This document shows positions 36,959 to 51,000 of a DNA stretch of 64,000 bases, piece after piece. The notes below the pieces were generated by a model. The model searched no databases and had not been told where the DNA came from. It worked only from the letters and a program-made list of their open reading frames with translations. Source of the DNA: Straminergon stramineum (Eukaryota > Streptophyta > Bryopsida > Hypnales > Calliergonaceae); the NCBI GenBank assembly GCA_963920665.1, contig OY987267.1, forward strand, positions 21,142,001-21,206,000, read 5' to 3'. Made by a program: the position numbers and the translations under genes. Positions within the stretch are counted from its first letter, which is position 1, and each line of letters opens with the position of its first letter.

Positions 36959-37598
36959 GCCGCTTGACATAGTACGACCTATTTTATAAAGGAAGCCTGA
37001 GGTGAACTGATTCATACACCTGACTTTGTTTTGAATGAAGACCCGCTATTCAGCTGAGAGGAGCAAAAGAGCGATGTAAAATTGACTCCTTCCTCTTGAA
37101 ACTGTTTTGTGATTTAGGGTACTTGAATTTGGTCGAATTGAAATGGAGGAAGCAATTAAATAGTTCATGATTTCTTCACGTTAGTATGAACTAACAAGTC
37201 TCTTCTAAATCAAAATCTAATTCTAAATCGTTGATTAATAGTTTCACATCATGGCCAAGGTAATGTGGTATACAACCTCCACATTCAAAATTGCACAAGA
37301 AATTCTTCTACAGTGTAATTTGTTTCAAGAGAGCTTGGCTCTTGTTGTCCCACTTGAAAGCAAAGATCTCTCCTCAGCTCTAGATCTGTCATCTAAAACA
37401 CACACTCCTACATGTGCAAAAATGCTCAAACATACGCAAACAATCTGCGAAGTGTCAAAGAGACTGCTCCATTATCGAAACGCCGTCATAATATTATTCA
37501 TCAATGATGGCTCAGTGCAGCTCGCACACCAAATCTGAAAAGGATCCAGGCATTAAGGGTTATACCCTACACCCGAAAAAAACCACCCAACCCCACCC

Positions 37599-40500
37599 TC
37601 ACGACGTCCGCGGACAGATAGCATTGAGAAGCACGTGAGCAAGCATGACATCCACGAAGTAGAAATGCACTTTCCGCGGATCCGGCAGCCGTCCATAGTG
37701 CCCCCCATCGCTGTACCGATTATCATAATGAAACGGAAAGCTCATATCAAACTCATCCACAATCTTCACTCCCATAAACCACTTCTGCACTTGCTCCGTC
37801 ATAATCCGATTGTACACTTCCATCTTCTGCGGATTCCACTGCAAGCCTCTTGCGGTTCCCGCTGGAGCCACCGTCGTCCTATACACCAACTCCGGAGCTT
37901 TCCCACTCACATTACTAAAGATGTCGTGCCAATACTCCATGGCCATGTCCACGGAATTCGTGAAGCTCTGAATGCTGTGCTGGTGTAAGCCGTCGTGCAA
38001 GCCCGAGTTCATGATCACCGTGTCGGGGGAGGGAGTCCCGGAGAAGAAGCGGGAGACGTAGCGGCGATAGGGAGGATTCTCTAAGCTGGCAAGGCCTATG
38101 CCGGTGGAGTCCAACACATGGTGGCCGTTAAAGTGGCTGGAGATGCGAACCTCTTGGGAGAGGTTGGAGGGGTTGCGGAAGAAGTTCTGGTAGCTGCGGT
38201 CGATGCGGAAGTGTGACAAGTCACGGCCTGGAGCAAAGTATTGCAGAGGACGTGAGTTCAATATTCGTGGACACAGTCATGCATGTTTCCACGTCAATAC
38301 TTTCAATGCATATAAATATTTCCTGAATCCATTATGAATTATACATACTGAACGTGCTTGGATTCACAAGGAAGCGCGGAACGATTGTGAAAGTAACATT
38401 CGTGAATGGTGAGTACGAAGAGTGAATAGTTTGCCATCCACCTTGGAAAGCTAGCAAGCACATCATAGCGCCTTCCCAGATGATAAATTGGTAAACCCAA
38501 TGAATTCATCATGGTTGGGGCAACGTACCAGTCACCATGGAATTGACAACTTGCTTCATATCTTCAATCTGCTGGACCACTATCTTGGCAATTCTAAATT
38601 GTTGTGAAATGTATAATCCATATATTACTAAGATTCAATGCTATTAAGTTCCCAGCTTCTCTACCCAGCTAAACGGAAATTCTTTAACCCCAATCATGAA
38701 GTTTCAAAACATTCAACATTTTTAACACAATATAAGGAACGTCGAATCTTCCAAGGCCCTACAGCTAGGACAAGGGGAACATGTCAGAGTGCACGTTCCA
38801 CGCTGGCACGCTGTGTCATTTGCCATGGATATCCAATGCGGCACATTGCCATGTACTCAACAGAGCTGCAACTAGGCATTAATTCTCTCAACCCACGATT
38901 CTGCCCACTAATCACATGGACACACTTGCACTCAGATGTAATGTCAAGTCTCCATTCCCCATACAGGAAGGGAGAGTACGTTTCCATTACCACACAGGTG
39001 GACTTGAATCCTTCCCTCCACCAATGGAGAAACTTGCACCATCTCAAAGTTTGCACACTGATTTTTTGGTAAATTGAAAATCAGTTGCAGACAACGGAAT
39101 GTCAATAGATTAAGTGTTTTCTCACTTACTAACTAGCCCAAATCGACCAAAGCTCACCTGTGTGGTCAATGAAGACCCCGATGAAGACTCGAATGTACTG
39201 TAAGGTTAATGGAGTCTCTACCATACTAACACAGAGCTTCAATTGCAAGTGCAAAGATCGACATGCACATGGATTTTGCAAGAGGGCACATGAATGAATC
39301 CGGCGATAGATCCGTACCTGGCGGGGGCTCGATGCCGAGGACGAAGGTGATTAGGTTTCGAATGGTGTCTTGGTGGTTGGAGTCTCCCCAGAAGAAGAGC
39401 CATCCTCCGGCCAGGCAGTCCCACGCCTCCTGCGCCTCAAAGACGTGGAAGGTGCAGTGCGCGGAGTAAGACCAGCCCACGCTCTCCAAACTCGACACAT
39501 TGCCGGAGCACCACGAAGGGATGCGACAGGGGTTGGCTTCGGAGGAGAAGCAATGCGCGTATCGTGCTTCCGAGTTGGCGACGCAGGAGTCGTTCTCCAC
39601 GGGGCGAGACCACCGACCCGACCACCCGTTAAGTTGGAAATCCGATCCGCCGGCGTCACATCGCTGTAGAGCTGTACCCACATACTGTGACGTGATTAAT
39701 TATCCCTTTTGTTTGCTTGCGTATCATGTGCCCAACAGCGTCACGGGGTTTTCCTCTGTTGAGGGATTTTCTCAAAGAGGTGGAATGCACAAGGCATCCA
39801 GTCCAACACCTGTAATCATGCACAGTCAGAACTTCACGTTTTCTAGATTTCACAAAATTTGGTTTTGGGCACCTGCAGTGTTGTCCGATACCCACCTGGA
39901 CTGACATCGGTAAGGGATTCTCCAACGGTCGCTGGCTGCTGCGTAGAATTAGTAGTATTGGCTTGCAGGTTGACGAATTTGAGACTCAGGGAGACGGTGC
40001 GTTGCACGATACCCCATGCCTCGCAATTGTAGTCGAGTCCGTGATAAGCGTCGAACAGAAGAAACGCGAAGAAGTTGTATTCGCCGGCGTAACTGTCGGG
40101 GACCAAGAGCTCCACCAAGTGCCGTTCTGCAAATCCTCGCTTCGTGGACGCGACCTCCACAGCGGACTGGAAAGGTCGAGTTCGTAGTGATCCCCACCTA
40201 TAAAAGGCTTCAGTAAATTGACAATCCCTTGTAACTGGAAACTCTTTAAAAACATATGAAGATAATCCTACTGGAAAACAAAAGCTTTTAATTTCAGTAG
40301 ACTGATCAATCCAAAAATTGGCAAATAAATTCCTGAAAATCACAGGCAGGTCGTCCCACAGGAGTATCAGAAGTTTCCCTCAGGATCGTAAAATTGGTCA
40401 TTAGACTGTAAAATCAAAGGGATTTTATCCTACAGGAATATTTGAAGTGTTCCAGATGAGTGAACCTAAAATGGGCTATTCTTTAAAAGCACAGGGAGTT

Positions 40501-41148
40501 TATCCCACAGGAATATAAGCCAAGTGAACATTGAACCAGATGATTTAGCACTCGGAACGAAGAGTAAAGCTACAAGCAGGAAAAGTCGATGTCCCCAAAT
40601 TTTCCTTTGGCAACACAGTGAATGGGTCTAGGAATCCGGCCGGAACCAGAGATACTCTCCCAGTGAATTAATCGCAAATGTTCGTGCTGCTGAACAAAAG
40701 CTTGAATCTATAACTAAGTAAATCTAGCTTTCTTAAAGGAAGAATCGTGAAATCTATGGCGACTGCAAAATTTCAGTTTCAAGAATAAATTGATGGGGTT
40801 ACCTGCACATCGTGCCTCGCCTGCAAGGGTGTAAGATTGCAGCCAAAACTTGTGCACAACGTTGGTGGGGAGAATACTGGGAAGTCCGATCACTTTGGTA
40901 CTGTTTGTGTTTTGGTTGTAACAGGGTCCAGTTCCATTGCGCTCCATCTCCGCCAAGATCTTGCCTGTGATATTGTAAAATGGTGGTTTAGATCTGGGCG
41001 ATGGATCCACCAGCATTGGAGAGAATCGGACATTCGGCGTTCCTGCTTGAATTGAGTAGAAAATGATCATCATCGCCAGTACTACGGAGGCTGCAACGGC
41101 ACCGGGTCCCTCGACTCCCTTCAACCGCCGTCTTCGTGCAAACTTCAT
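37599..41148 (-). CDS. PC-esterase / NXPE-like type II membrane protein, with apparent frameshift
   Basis: Probable Golgi-type SGNH esterase/acetyltransferase-like protein. Exons are 41148-40803, 40197-39896 (or an internal start at 40126), 39671-39318 and 38227-37599. A basic N terminus (KFARRRRLK) precedes one membrane span at about residues 17-36, then a Cys-rich region, a catalytic-type GDS in FFWGDSNHQDTIRNL in exon 3, and a C-terminal D-x-x-H (DGGHYG). These are the two key blocks of the PC-esterase fold shared by TBL and NXPE proteins. Exon 2 from 40197 gives a family-like GGDHYELDL...LQNGT reading, but the rest of the domain (VELLVPDSYAGEYNF) lies in another frame. One base appears to be missing between 40119 and 40118. 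Splicing to the AG before 40126 would restore an open frame of 519 residues without that strand. I cannot tell assembly error, decay and alternative splicing apart. Substrate unknown. Confidence 0.82.
38945..39225. repeat. Repeat in PC-esterase intron 3 shared with SIP intron 1
   Basis: Partner of the repeat at 35,683-35,965, about 3.3 kb away. It lies between exons 3 and 4 of the esterase-like gene, antisense to that gene's transcription. No coding content recognised. Confidence 0.75.
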
Positions 41149-44100
41149 GTCTAAATTTTGCTGGTAGTAATACGAAACTTCTTCAGCTGGTTGTGGTCAT
41201 AAGTTGGGATTTAACAGTGAAATTTCCTACAGCTTCATGAGGAAGATTTTGTGGCTACCAAAAGCAACAAAAGAGAAGGATGCATGGTTACTGACCGAAA
41301 TGGAGGATTTTTTTTCCAGTCGACATGCTTCCTAACAGAAAGGCAGATGACAAATGTTGTGTAGATAGTATGCTTACAATCTAAAAAGAAAAAGAAAATT
41401 TGTGTAGGAGACATGCTTTCTACATAATCGCCTAGCACGAATTGAAGAAAGACGTGTCAGCTTCGAAAATGTAGAGGTGACTGCAAATACGCTACGGCAA
41501 CCTTCCTTCAATTCTTCCCCAACAAACGAAGTACAGCTATTGATTGCATGAGTAAGTATGAAATTGCAATGGCAGAGAAGGAACGAATCAGTCCCAGTAA
41601 CTTACTCTTCAAGAGCAGTAGAGTGAACGTGGTGAAGGTGAAACCAAGGTAATAAAGAATTCCTTGAAAACTTTTCAATAGTGCTTCATTAGGAAGTCAA
41701 CGTGCTTAACAACGTTACAGGTACTGAAAAAGTCAACATTCGCCATGATTTTCAATTTATAATATAATTTCCAAAATAACTGACAGATTTAGAATTCAAT
41801 GTCTTCATCCTTGTTGTAACTAAATAGTATGAATTTTTTAATTTGGGTAACTCTCTAAGGTTTTTTCAACGATGCCAATAAGGCATCTCATACACTTAAC
41901 TCCTCACTGCCCATGCTCGGCCAGCCTGTCGCTGCGCCTTGAAGAGACCAACACGGAAATTGGTGAACACCATGATTTCGGGGTGGAATCGGCATAGTGT
42001 AACCGTATAGATTGATTAATACCTGAATGCAAGAGTATGTTCCGATTAGATTTACACCGATTGGATTGGGTGCAATTTCAACCTGATATCGAGGGATCCA
42101 GGAATTTCCACTGCAAATGGCCCCTCCGACGAGTGCTTCAAAATTTCTTGCACATTGAGTGATTCAAGGAATTGCTCCAAAATTGGTGGATGTCAAGTGC
42201 GGGGTATAATCGTGCACTGAAAAAAATTGGTGGCCATCTGAGCACTATTGCCTCCGTGAGCTCAATCTAAATGTGACAAGGGCCAGTTTTTTTGGTCGAT
42301 GTACCGGCAGTGACCTCCGAGCGATGTCATTAGTGACCGGTAGTCAACGGTCACTACAAGGAGGGGTCGCAACGAAGACATCGGCAGGCAACTGAACATG
42401 AAGACAAAAGCGACGACAATATTTCTGAATGGATCCACAATACAGGGACTTGGGCGAAGATGCAATGTTCTCAAAATTCATGAAGTGCAAACACAATTAC
42501 ACAATGATATCGGACTCTCCTCCAGCATACATGCAAGTGCGGCCCAAGTATATAGAGGAGGGTCAACAATACCAAAATGACCCAAAATTTTCAACGTCCC
42601 ATGCAATAACATGCAATGAAAGCCGAATTGCCTTGACACTACAAAATTCTTCCAGCACTCACAATCGAAGGAGATCCTCGCTCCATCTACTTGCTACGGC
42701 GACCTGCGGCACAATCAGTTGTGCGACAAACTCCGTGCACCCCTGTCTTCCTTTCCATAGAGCATCCGCAACAATGCGGTCACATAGACAGGAATTGTGA
42801 GAGTGGAGTGTCGTCGCCGAGTATTGCCGTTCTCCCAGTCGGACGCATCCGCCAAAGCTCAATGGTCTCAGATCGGCGAGTTCCGGTCACTTTCCTGAAC
42901 AGAAGGACAAACTGCCATGTCCGTTTTTAGACATGTGACCAATCAGAGCCCTCTACCGCAAAGGTGGTACGTGATCGTGCACAAGCAATTGCACAGCCTT
43001 GTTCCTGACAATTTCCACGACCTTTGCCTTCATTTCCACGATCAATTTCGGCCGCCCTGAATCATGGGGAGCCTTTATTCAATTCGCTGTGGACCGTTTT
43101 GGTCACCTTCAGTTGGGCGGTGAGGGGTTAATGGTTGCAAATATGTATGGCCTTCTTAGAAATCAACATATATTTGGATGTATTTTTAGTTTTATAAATT
43201 TTAATGTTAAGAGGCAGAATTTTGCAAATAAACAAAATTAAAAGATATTTTACAAAACATTAAGTAGAAATGACAGAGCTCAACTTTGACATACAATGAT
43301 TTCTAGATACCATTTCTAAGTCATCGTTCTTTATAGTGAAGTGACTCATTGTCTCATTTGTACAAGTTGGCATTTGATTTTTCAGGACCACAATTTAAAT
43401 CCTTCAACTACATAATGTTATGTAGTATGAGAAATGCAATTTTATTTTCGGAGTACATGTACTAAAAGTTTGTGAATTTAAAAAAATTTATTGAGCAAAA
43501 TTATACTACCATAACTGATAACACGACTGTAAATATTCACATTTTTTATTAATTAATCACTTCAAAAATCTGCACAAGATTGTAAAAATTTTCAAAAGTC
43601 TGAAAAACATCTATTCATTATGATGTTTTTGAGATTTTTTGGAGTATATGATAAATTTTTTATTTTTATGGGGTCATAATTTAAATCGTAGCATTACATT
43701 CAATGAAGTCCAAAATTTTATAAATTGTTTATAATATGGTATCTGAAAAGAGTTGCATTTTTCTCAACCTGCGAATTTTAAAATTTTGTAATTGCAATAA
43801 TAATATATCCTTTACCTTTCAATGTGATTAAATAAAATACATACATAAATTTGGTATATAAAAATTTGAGAATAATCAATATGTATAGTATACTATCTAT
43901 ACCACAAAACATCCAAATTTTGTTAAAAAACTCTTATCCTTCATTTAGCTATGATCAAATTTTGAAGTTCCTACTTTTTTGAGAACCATTGTAATTTTTA
44001 CCCAAGGTGCTTTCTTTTGGCCATTTGTCAATTTGTTGGCTTCACTATAGAGGCCAAAATTTAGAGGGACGTTTTTGTTTTGAACAAAATTTTGCTTGAC

Positions 44101-44210
44101 CCACCAAATTCTGACCTAATTCTAGACTTGATGAATTTCTTATCAAGCAAGTTGCACCAAAGCAAGGTCAATTTTTTGCCCTCCAACCATGTTGCTCATG
44201 TGGTGATCAT
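41149..44210. other. Region between the PC-esterase and AP2A genes
   Basis: 41,149 to about 41,800 is the probable esterase promoter. 41,880-43,140 is GC-richer, with overlapping frames on both strands and a perfect 8-bp-arm hairpin at 42,332-42,355 (AGTGACCG/CGGTCACT), but no recognisable domain. From 43,150 it is AT-rich with nothing seen. Confidence 0.45.
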
Positions 44211-44398
44211 CTACACTAAATAGGGGTATTAAGGGGATCAAAAAATTAAAGGGACTAATTGTAGAAAATTATAGATGTTTGAAACACGATGAACATCCCC
44301 TACACTTCAATAACTACTAATGTTCAATAAAGGTAGATATTTATATAGTGTGGAAAGTCGATTAATTAGTATGGGTCCCCTTAATACCCCTATTCATA
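44211..44398. repeat. CTACACT-ended dispersed repeat, copy 1
   Basis: About 188 bp with inverted ends CTACACTAAATAGGGG and, on the opposite strand, CTATGAATAGGGG. It is collinear with the copy at 60,993 throughout (TTAAGGGGA, AAAGGGACT, TAGATGTTTGA, TTAATTAGTATGGGTCCCCT). No coding content. Looks like a MITE; I cannot place the superfamily because target duplications are unclear. Confidence 0.7.
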
Positions 44399-45096
44399 GA
44401 AGATAAAGACACTAATTTATACTATTTTGAACTACATTTTTCTATTTGTGTTTCACAGTTTACTATAATAAGAAAATTTTAGTGAATCCCCAACCCTCAC
44501 TCAGATGAATTTGGCGAAATATAGTAAAGAAACCCTCCAAATTTTCTATACCGGTACTGTTCTTGCAGAGGCTTCAGTTTCGGGGTTGATTTTTTGCAAC
44601 ACAGTGCCAAAAACAAATACATTGGATCAAAGGGGAGGCTCTTTCCAAAGCTTCACATCATGGTGGCTGCACTGGAGGACACTTGTTAGAACATAAAATC
44701 TGCCCTTATTTAACATAAACAATAGTGGGATGCTTTCACAAAATATCCATAATCTACATAAACATCATCTCAGCAATGCTTGTTTATCTGAGTAAAAATT
44801 CATCAACTATCCTCACTTCTAAAAATTGTCCTAAAATTGCTCATACCCTGATGGGCCTTCAAACTCTGAAATCGGCTTAAACTCTCCCCCACACAAATCA
44901 GTAGAAGGGGATCAACGAGCACACGATGTATGGAAACAAGATCCGAGAAGTAGTGCACTGCGTACTCCTTGACAAGCGTTGCATGAGCTGTCCAAAATGA
45001 AAAACTCTGTAAGATCAATAGATCGTTTTCTAAAAACCAATGTGGATCGGATAAATCCATGCCCCGATAATTCTAATGACAAAGAACATGAACATA

Positions 45097-48000
45097 TTAG
45101 ATAAGACCTGCTAGAGCAGCAGCAGGCCCTGTCAGATCCATTGCAGCAGGTGGTGCTGCTGGGATTTGCGCTGGTTGTGATACAAATGGAATTTCCATTA
45201 CTTGCTCTTTGATAAGCTCCTTCAACCTGGAGAACAATCAACAGATCCCCCACAATCAAAAAGGTGCATAAAAATCATCATATGCATCTACGCAAAAACA
45301 CACCAAATTCACCCATATTCAACATTTGAAATCATTTAAATAGAGAAGCTCACTAGAGAATTTTGCGCAAAGAGCATCCAAAAGTGCTGTCACACAATAG
45401 CGGAAATAAAAATGAAGAGTTAGGTCTCATGAAGTACTCATAAGTTGTGTTGGGCTCTTCTGAAGCAACTGTTATCCTCATTTGTGTCCTGTCCGACGGA
45501 TCTGTCTCAACACGTACCTGTAGCATATGAACCTTATAGTTAACACCAACCCCAAGATTAAATCTATCTGTACATAGAGCAAATGCCTCTACTGTCTCCA
45601 TGACTAATAACGACAGTCTGTGTGTTCCTCCAATGCGGAGGTAAGCACATAACCGCTACAGTAGCTCTGGAATCTAATTAATTCTATCACAAAACCCTTG
45701 TTTGTAAAATGCCACTAAACACTCTGCTATGGATACAGTTAGCTGTAGCAGTTAAACAACAGCATATTTACATTCATTAATTGAAGTACCCTGTTATGAC
45801 CTGCGAGCAAACATGCAACACTAGGTACGAAATGCATTCATTACAGGATCTGATGTTAAGGAGGCATGAGAGGTAGTGCAAATGAGGTGAAGTGAAAATA
45901 AGTACCAAGCACAAAGTGGCTGCGGTTCCATAGTAGAATGTGGTTGCAGCAACAATGTTGTTGACATTAGGATCCTGCAGCATTCAAGAGTCAGCACCCC
46001 TTTTAGAATTATAATATCTATTAATCAAAGCCAGGCCAAAACTAAAAGTCAGAAAAAACAACTCAAAGATACACTAAAACATGAGGAAAGATGCACAGGA
46101 GACACGAGTTGAAACATACAAGGCCAGGAGCGACACCAATATGAAGGCGAATGAAGAGGTTTGCCATTTTCGCCAGAGGCATAGGCCTTACACCGCGGAC
46201 CTACAAAGTTCAAATCACAGAATAAGCAACAAAGCGGGCAGTGATGCCTCATTTAACAATCCACGAAACTGAATGATTGATCGCGATAATTAAATTTGAG
46301 CTAGACAAACTGTTAGGTTGAAAAATAGCAGACTCCTATCACAAGCAGAGCACCAACACGAGAATACCTAAAATGATTACTTTACACTACGTTCTGATAA
46401 ACAACAAACTGCAAGAGAGACGCATCCACAAACCACGACAGAAACATAACAAGGTCGGAAATAACTACCACTTCTTGAAGCTTAGTTGGTGGACCCCCAA
46501 GTGCCCTCCATCGAGCGACAAATTCGTTAGCCGAAACAGGAGCAACTTGCATAAATTTGTTTAAAGTAGTAGGGAGCTTTGCTGCCACATTCACCTGCAC
46601 ATTCCAACGTAAGCTTCGTTTTCACCGAAACTCGTACAGAGCAATTTAATGATCACAGAAGGATATAAGTGCTACTCTCATTCCGACATAACCTACCACA
46701 AGCTGCAGTTAAACGACAAGGAATGCTCCACAAAGAAGTCTATTATAAAAACTTCAATCAAACATGAAAGTCTGCTCAAGTGCTCTAATATCCTCCAAAA
46801 ATTCTCAAGATTTAAGGTTGCGTGCTTACAGGTGTATGACCCACAGTATAGCTGAAGTCAAGAACCGCAGTTTCTCTGCTTGCACCAATGCAAGCCACAT
46901 CAACTGGAACTTGAACCTGCCACATCGTGTCCCACATCATGATGATGTAAGCAATCCTAAAGCTGGTTCAGATTGGAAAAACATAAGTTACTATCTCTCA
47001 AAAAGTTCTCAATTACTGAAAACAGATGAAGAGCTTACCTGGGCTCTTGGAGGGATGGTGTTGGGAACAACAGCTGATTGCGTTCTTAGATGAGGTGGGG
47101 GCAAGACTGAACTTCGAACATTTGTCAATGATCCAGTGTGCTTATTCCCAACAAAAAGAACCATTCTACCTTGGGCATTACGCCACTCTGCCTTCAAACC
47201 AATCTGCATGAATTTTAAACGATTAGGATTCATGTCCGATCGTCAAAGATGATGACTCACCGCTAACTGTGACCACATACATGCAGGTGAGAGGCTGAAA
47301 AAGAAAATGAAAAGCTCTCAATGGAGAAGCTTCAGATGAATGTAGGAAGCAAAAAATCAAATATGAAACAGAGGTAACTAGTTGCTGAGACTGGAGTATT
47401 AGACTTCAAAATTATCAAGACTACTTCAGCGTGCATCTTCTCCAGTGATTAGGTGCATCATGGACACACCAATAAGGTCCATGCAATACAAGATGTAGGA
47501 TTTCAAAAACAAGCATACCTGTACATAAGGATCTTCATACAATACACCACTATCCTTCACGACCAGTTCTTTGAACCATTCCGCAACATTTCTAAGAGGC
47601 TGTACAGGACGATCAGATTTATGCAATGTTACTCATTACATTATTCAAATATATACTCGCTATTACTCATTGCATTAGCCATCCCTCTCAAATTTAAGAG
47701 TGACTAGAAATTAATACTTGTGGTTGTGATGTACATAGCAAGCTTCTGATCTAGATCTCTGACATCAGATCTGATGTGAAGAACTAACTACCAAATCCTG
47801 GCAAGAGAAAATCACATTTATAAAGCGTTACAGTATAATTTCTATTTTGATACATGTATGTCACAAGGCTGCTATTGCATACCTGGACCTGCGTAGGAGC
47901 TCCATCAAGAAGGGCCAATGCAAGAGAGTCTCCAGGGGCCGCTACTCCAGCAGGTGCTGTTGGAGGAGGTGCTTCTTGTGCCAGCATATCACTAGGGTTC

Positions 48001-51000
48001 GTAGAAGCTGCAGAAGGAGGTGCCTCAATAGCAAGTGTGGCCATGAGATCACCTAGTAAGTCACTGCCAGCAGCCCCAGAACCTTGTCGTGGAATTGTTC
48101 CATTAGAGTACACTTGCGATTGTGAAGGAGGTACTGCTTCTGCCGATTGAGAAAGCTCTGAATCGCTTGCTTCCTCCTGCGCACAGAAAAACCGGTTAGA
48201 GAAATAGCTACAATTACGCTTCGTTGCTACGCACTGAAGGAAATGACAAATCTAAGTTCCTCCAAATGTTTCTTTACTCCGCAACAGCAGTCAAGGCCTC
48301 TAGAGATTTATCCTGAAATAGATAATTTTGTCTTATCTTGGTTAAGACCCTGCTGAATGTTAACCTTGAGGGTGAAGGTTCACGCAACTTCTATCCCGAC
48401 TTCCTCTTAAGGAGCATAACTTACAATTAAGAATCCAAAGACTGCATGTAGGCTGCACTTTGTAGCATCCATAGAGTCAGCTCATTCATAAATTTTATGA
48501 TATTGAAGCAAGAAAATATGCTGTGATATCCAAGAAAATAATGAATAACCGTAGATTAATAAATAATAAATCAAAAAGTTGTTCAAGCAAGAAGTTTTAA
48601 AAGAATAAACTTAAGGAGAATCTAATCGGAGAATCTGATCTAATCCAGGAGGAAGTCAACTACGTACTGGATATCGGCCTGAAGTAGCTGCTTTTGGTAC
48701 AGAGAGAGGATGAAGGCCACCGTTGTTAGGCTGCGGATCTGCTACTACCAAGGCCATCGAGTTTTGCTGCTGCAACCGCATCTTAGTTGCACTCACTTCC
48801 GCTGCATCTCCATCTGTATCTTCTGCTTTCTTCAATAAAGAAGACTACACAACACACAAACTCACGATTAAAAAATGGTGATAAACATCAGATTCGGGTA
48901 AATTAATACCTACATAAATGCATGCGAACTTCCAGACACGAGCAGAGTGTTCAATGGCCGGAATTGGAAATGAAAACTATTTCCACTGCCTATAAAATCG
49001 CACTGCCTATTCGATTAATCTCATATTCAGAAACATGATGCCAAGCCAAAGATATATGAACCTTGTAATTCGAACATCACCCCTAAAGTAGTACAAACCT
49101 GGCGCTCTGGAAACTTAGGCATTTCAGCCATAATGTCCACCATGGCAAGTCCTTTACGACTCAGCGCAAGAAACTCCACAGCTCTTTGCTGCACTTCAGC
49201 ATCAACAGAGCTTTCATACCTGCTCACCGTCCCTCAAGAATTATTTAAAGGAAACAAATTCAAACTCACAATCATCCCTCCGTGATAAAGCAAGTTTTAA
49301 AACACGGCACAACGAGCAGTCTTTTGCTAACTCCTTACTCCAAAACAATAAGATGGTGTGCTTTAATACAAATAAAATACTGATGTCATAGATTAAAAAC
49401 AAGGTCGAGATGCTGAACACCAAACGAAAATTACAAAAAAACTCTATCATCAAGTCCTCATCTGTTTGCAACGAAGGTGAAGATTCCTGTAATAAGGATA
49501 ACTAACAGTAAGAGATCTTGATGACATGAAAAAAGACCATGTTACCTTCTAAACACTGCAACGACTTGTTCCACCAACTCTGGGTTAGGAGGCTGACAGT
49601 GCATCATGATCTTCACACACGCTGAAAGTAGTAAGGCCTTAGTAGGAGTTCTGCAAAACAGACATCCACAGTCAGTAATTAAATGAAGCTTCAAGGGTAG
49701 AACACATTGAGGACTGAAATAACAAGAAGCAACTCTCACCTTTGCCAACAAGAAAAATTACATTCAAATTCCGTTCAGATTCAGAATTTGAGAGATTAGC
49801 AAGTAACTTGCAAGAAAGAATTATGCCAATATTGCTCACGTGACTGCTGAAAATTTGTCATTTAAAATGTAGAAGATTTCCTTCGGGCTGCAACCTGGAC
49901 GCCGAGCTAGAAGATGGCTATATTCTCCTAATAAATACCCTGAAACCTGCATGCACCGAGGAATCGCTGACGAACTTAAGTTACTAGGACTAGAGCGTCA
50001 GATATTGATGCAGGTTTGAAGAGCAACCACGCTGCAAATACTAGCAGGTGAGACGAGCATCCACTACTGCTTTATCCTATTAGTGAGAGCGCAAAGTAGT
50101 GCCAATGCGAAATTAGAGTCACTGCAAAATATATTTTTTGGGTGGAAATTAGTAGAATACAGTATGTCCGGCTTGCACTAACTTTGCATATAATACAAAT
50201 AGTGTGACTTCCGTAAATTAGTGTCACAGGCACAAATAGGATGAATCAGTGTATCTGAGTCAGGCAAGTGCAAATTAACATGATTCAAAAGAAGACAGCA
50301 TATTGACCTAGTACTTGATGAATTCCTGTCTTCTCTTGCTTCGTTTCAACTTACTCTCTCAGACAAACAGCAAATGCTCTCTCAAACAGAACAAATATCA
50401 ACCTTAAATGTCTTAGGTTGGTAAAAGGTAAACCAACACATACCTAAATATCATTCCTTACATTTCTTACATTGATAGGAGACTTTCAAGTTATAAATGA
50501 ATAAATTACCTTCACCATAGTCTCATGCACAGCAGGCTTGTCCAAGTAATCACGTGCCTTCGCAGCAGCATACGCCTGTTGCCATTAAAAAAAAAGTATA
50601 AAACACATGAATATACAAATGCAAAAATCATGATGCAATTTTCAGGCAGGATAAATTAACAGGAGTTAAGTGGATTCCCTGCGTTAACCCTAAAACGTAC
50701 TCATACATTTTTATCCGAAGTTTATACGCTAACGAACTGCACAATTAGATATGTAAGCAGAACATTGGTAAATGTAATCAGTACCTGTAGATCATCATTG
50801 TTGGTCACAAACTGGACCACTCGGTACCAAATATCATCACTCACGAAATCACCAGCCTTCTCAATAAGCTGCAGAATAACATCAACATACCTGCGACGCC
50901 AATTACAATGTTATTAATGAGTAATACAAGGCTGCAAAATGGATTGCTTAACAGTAAGCATGGAGCGACTATATGGAGCAGACAATACGACAGTATAGAT

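Noticed and set aside
39369..39669. Long frames on the plus strand opposite the esterase exons
   Set aside because: They are antisense shadows of a GC-rich exon and lack any domain, whereas the minus-strand frame carries the GDS block.
43129..43139. A GGGGTTAA site as the right end of another TTAA element
   Set aside because: The adjacent sequence does not match the family terminus and no partner left end lies nearby.
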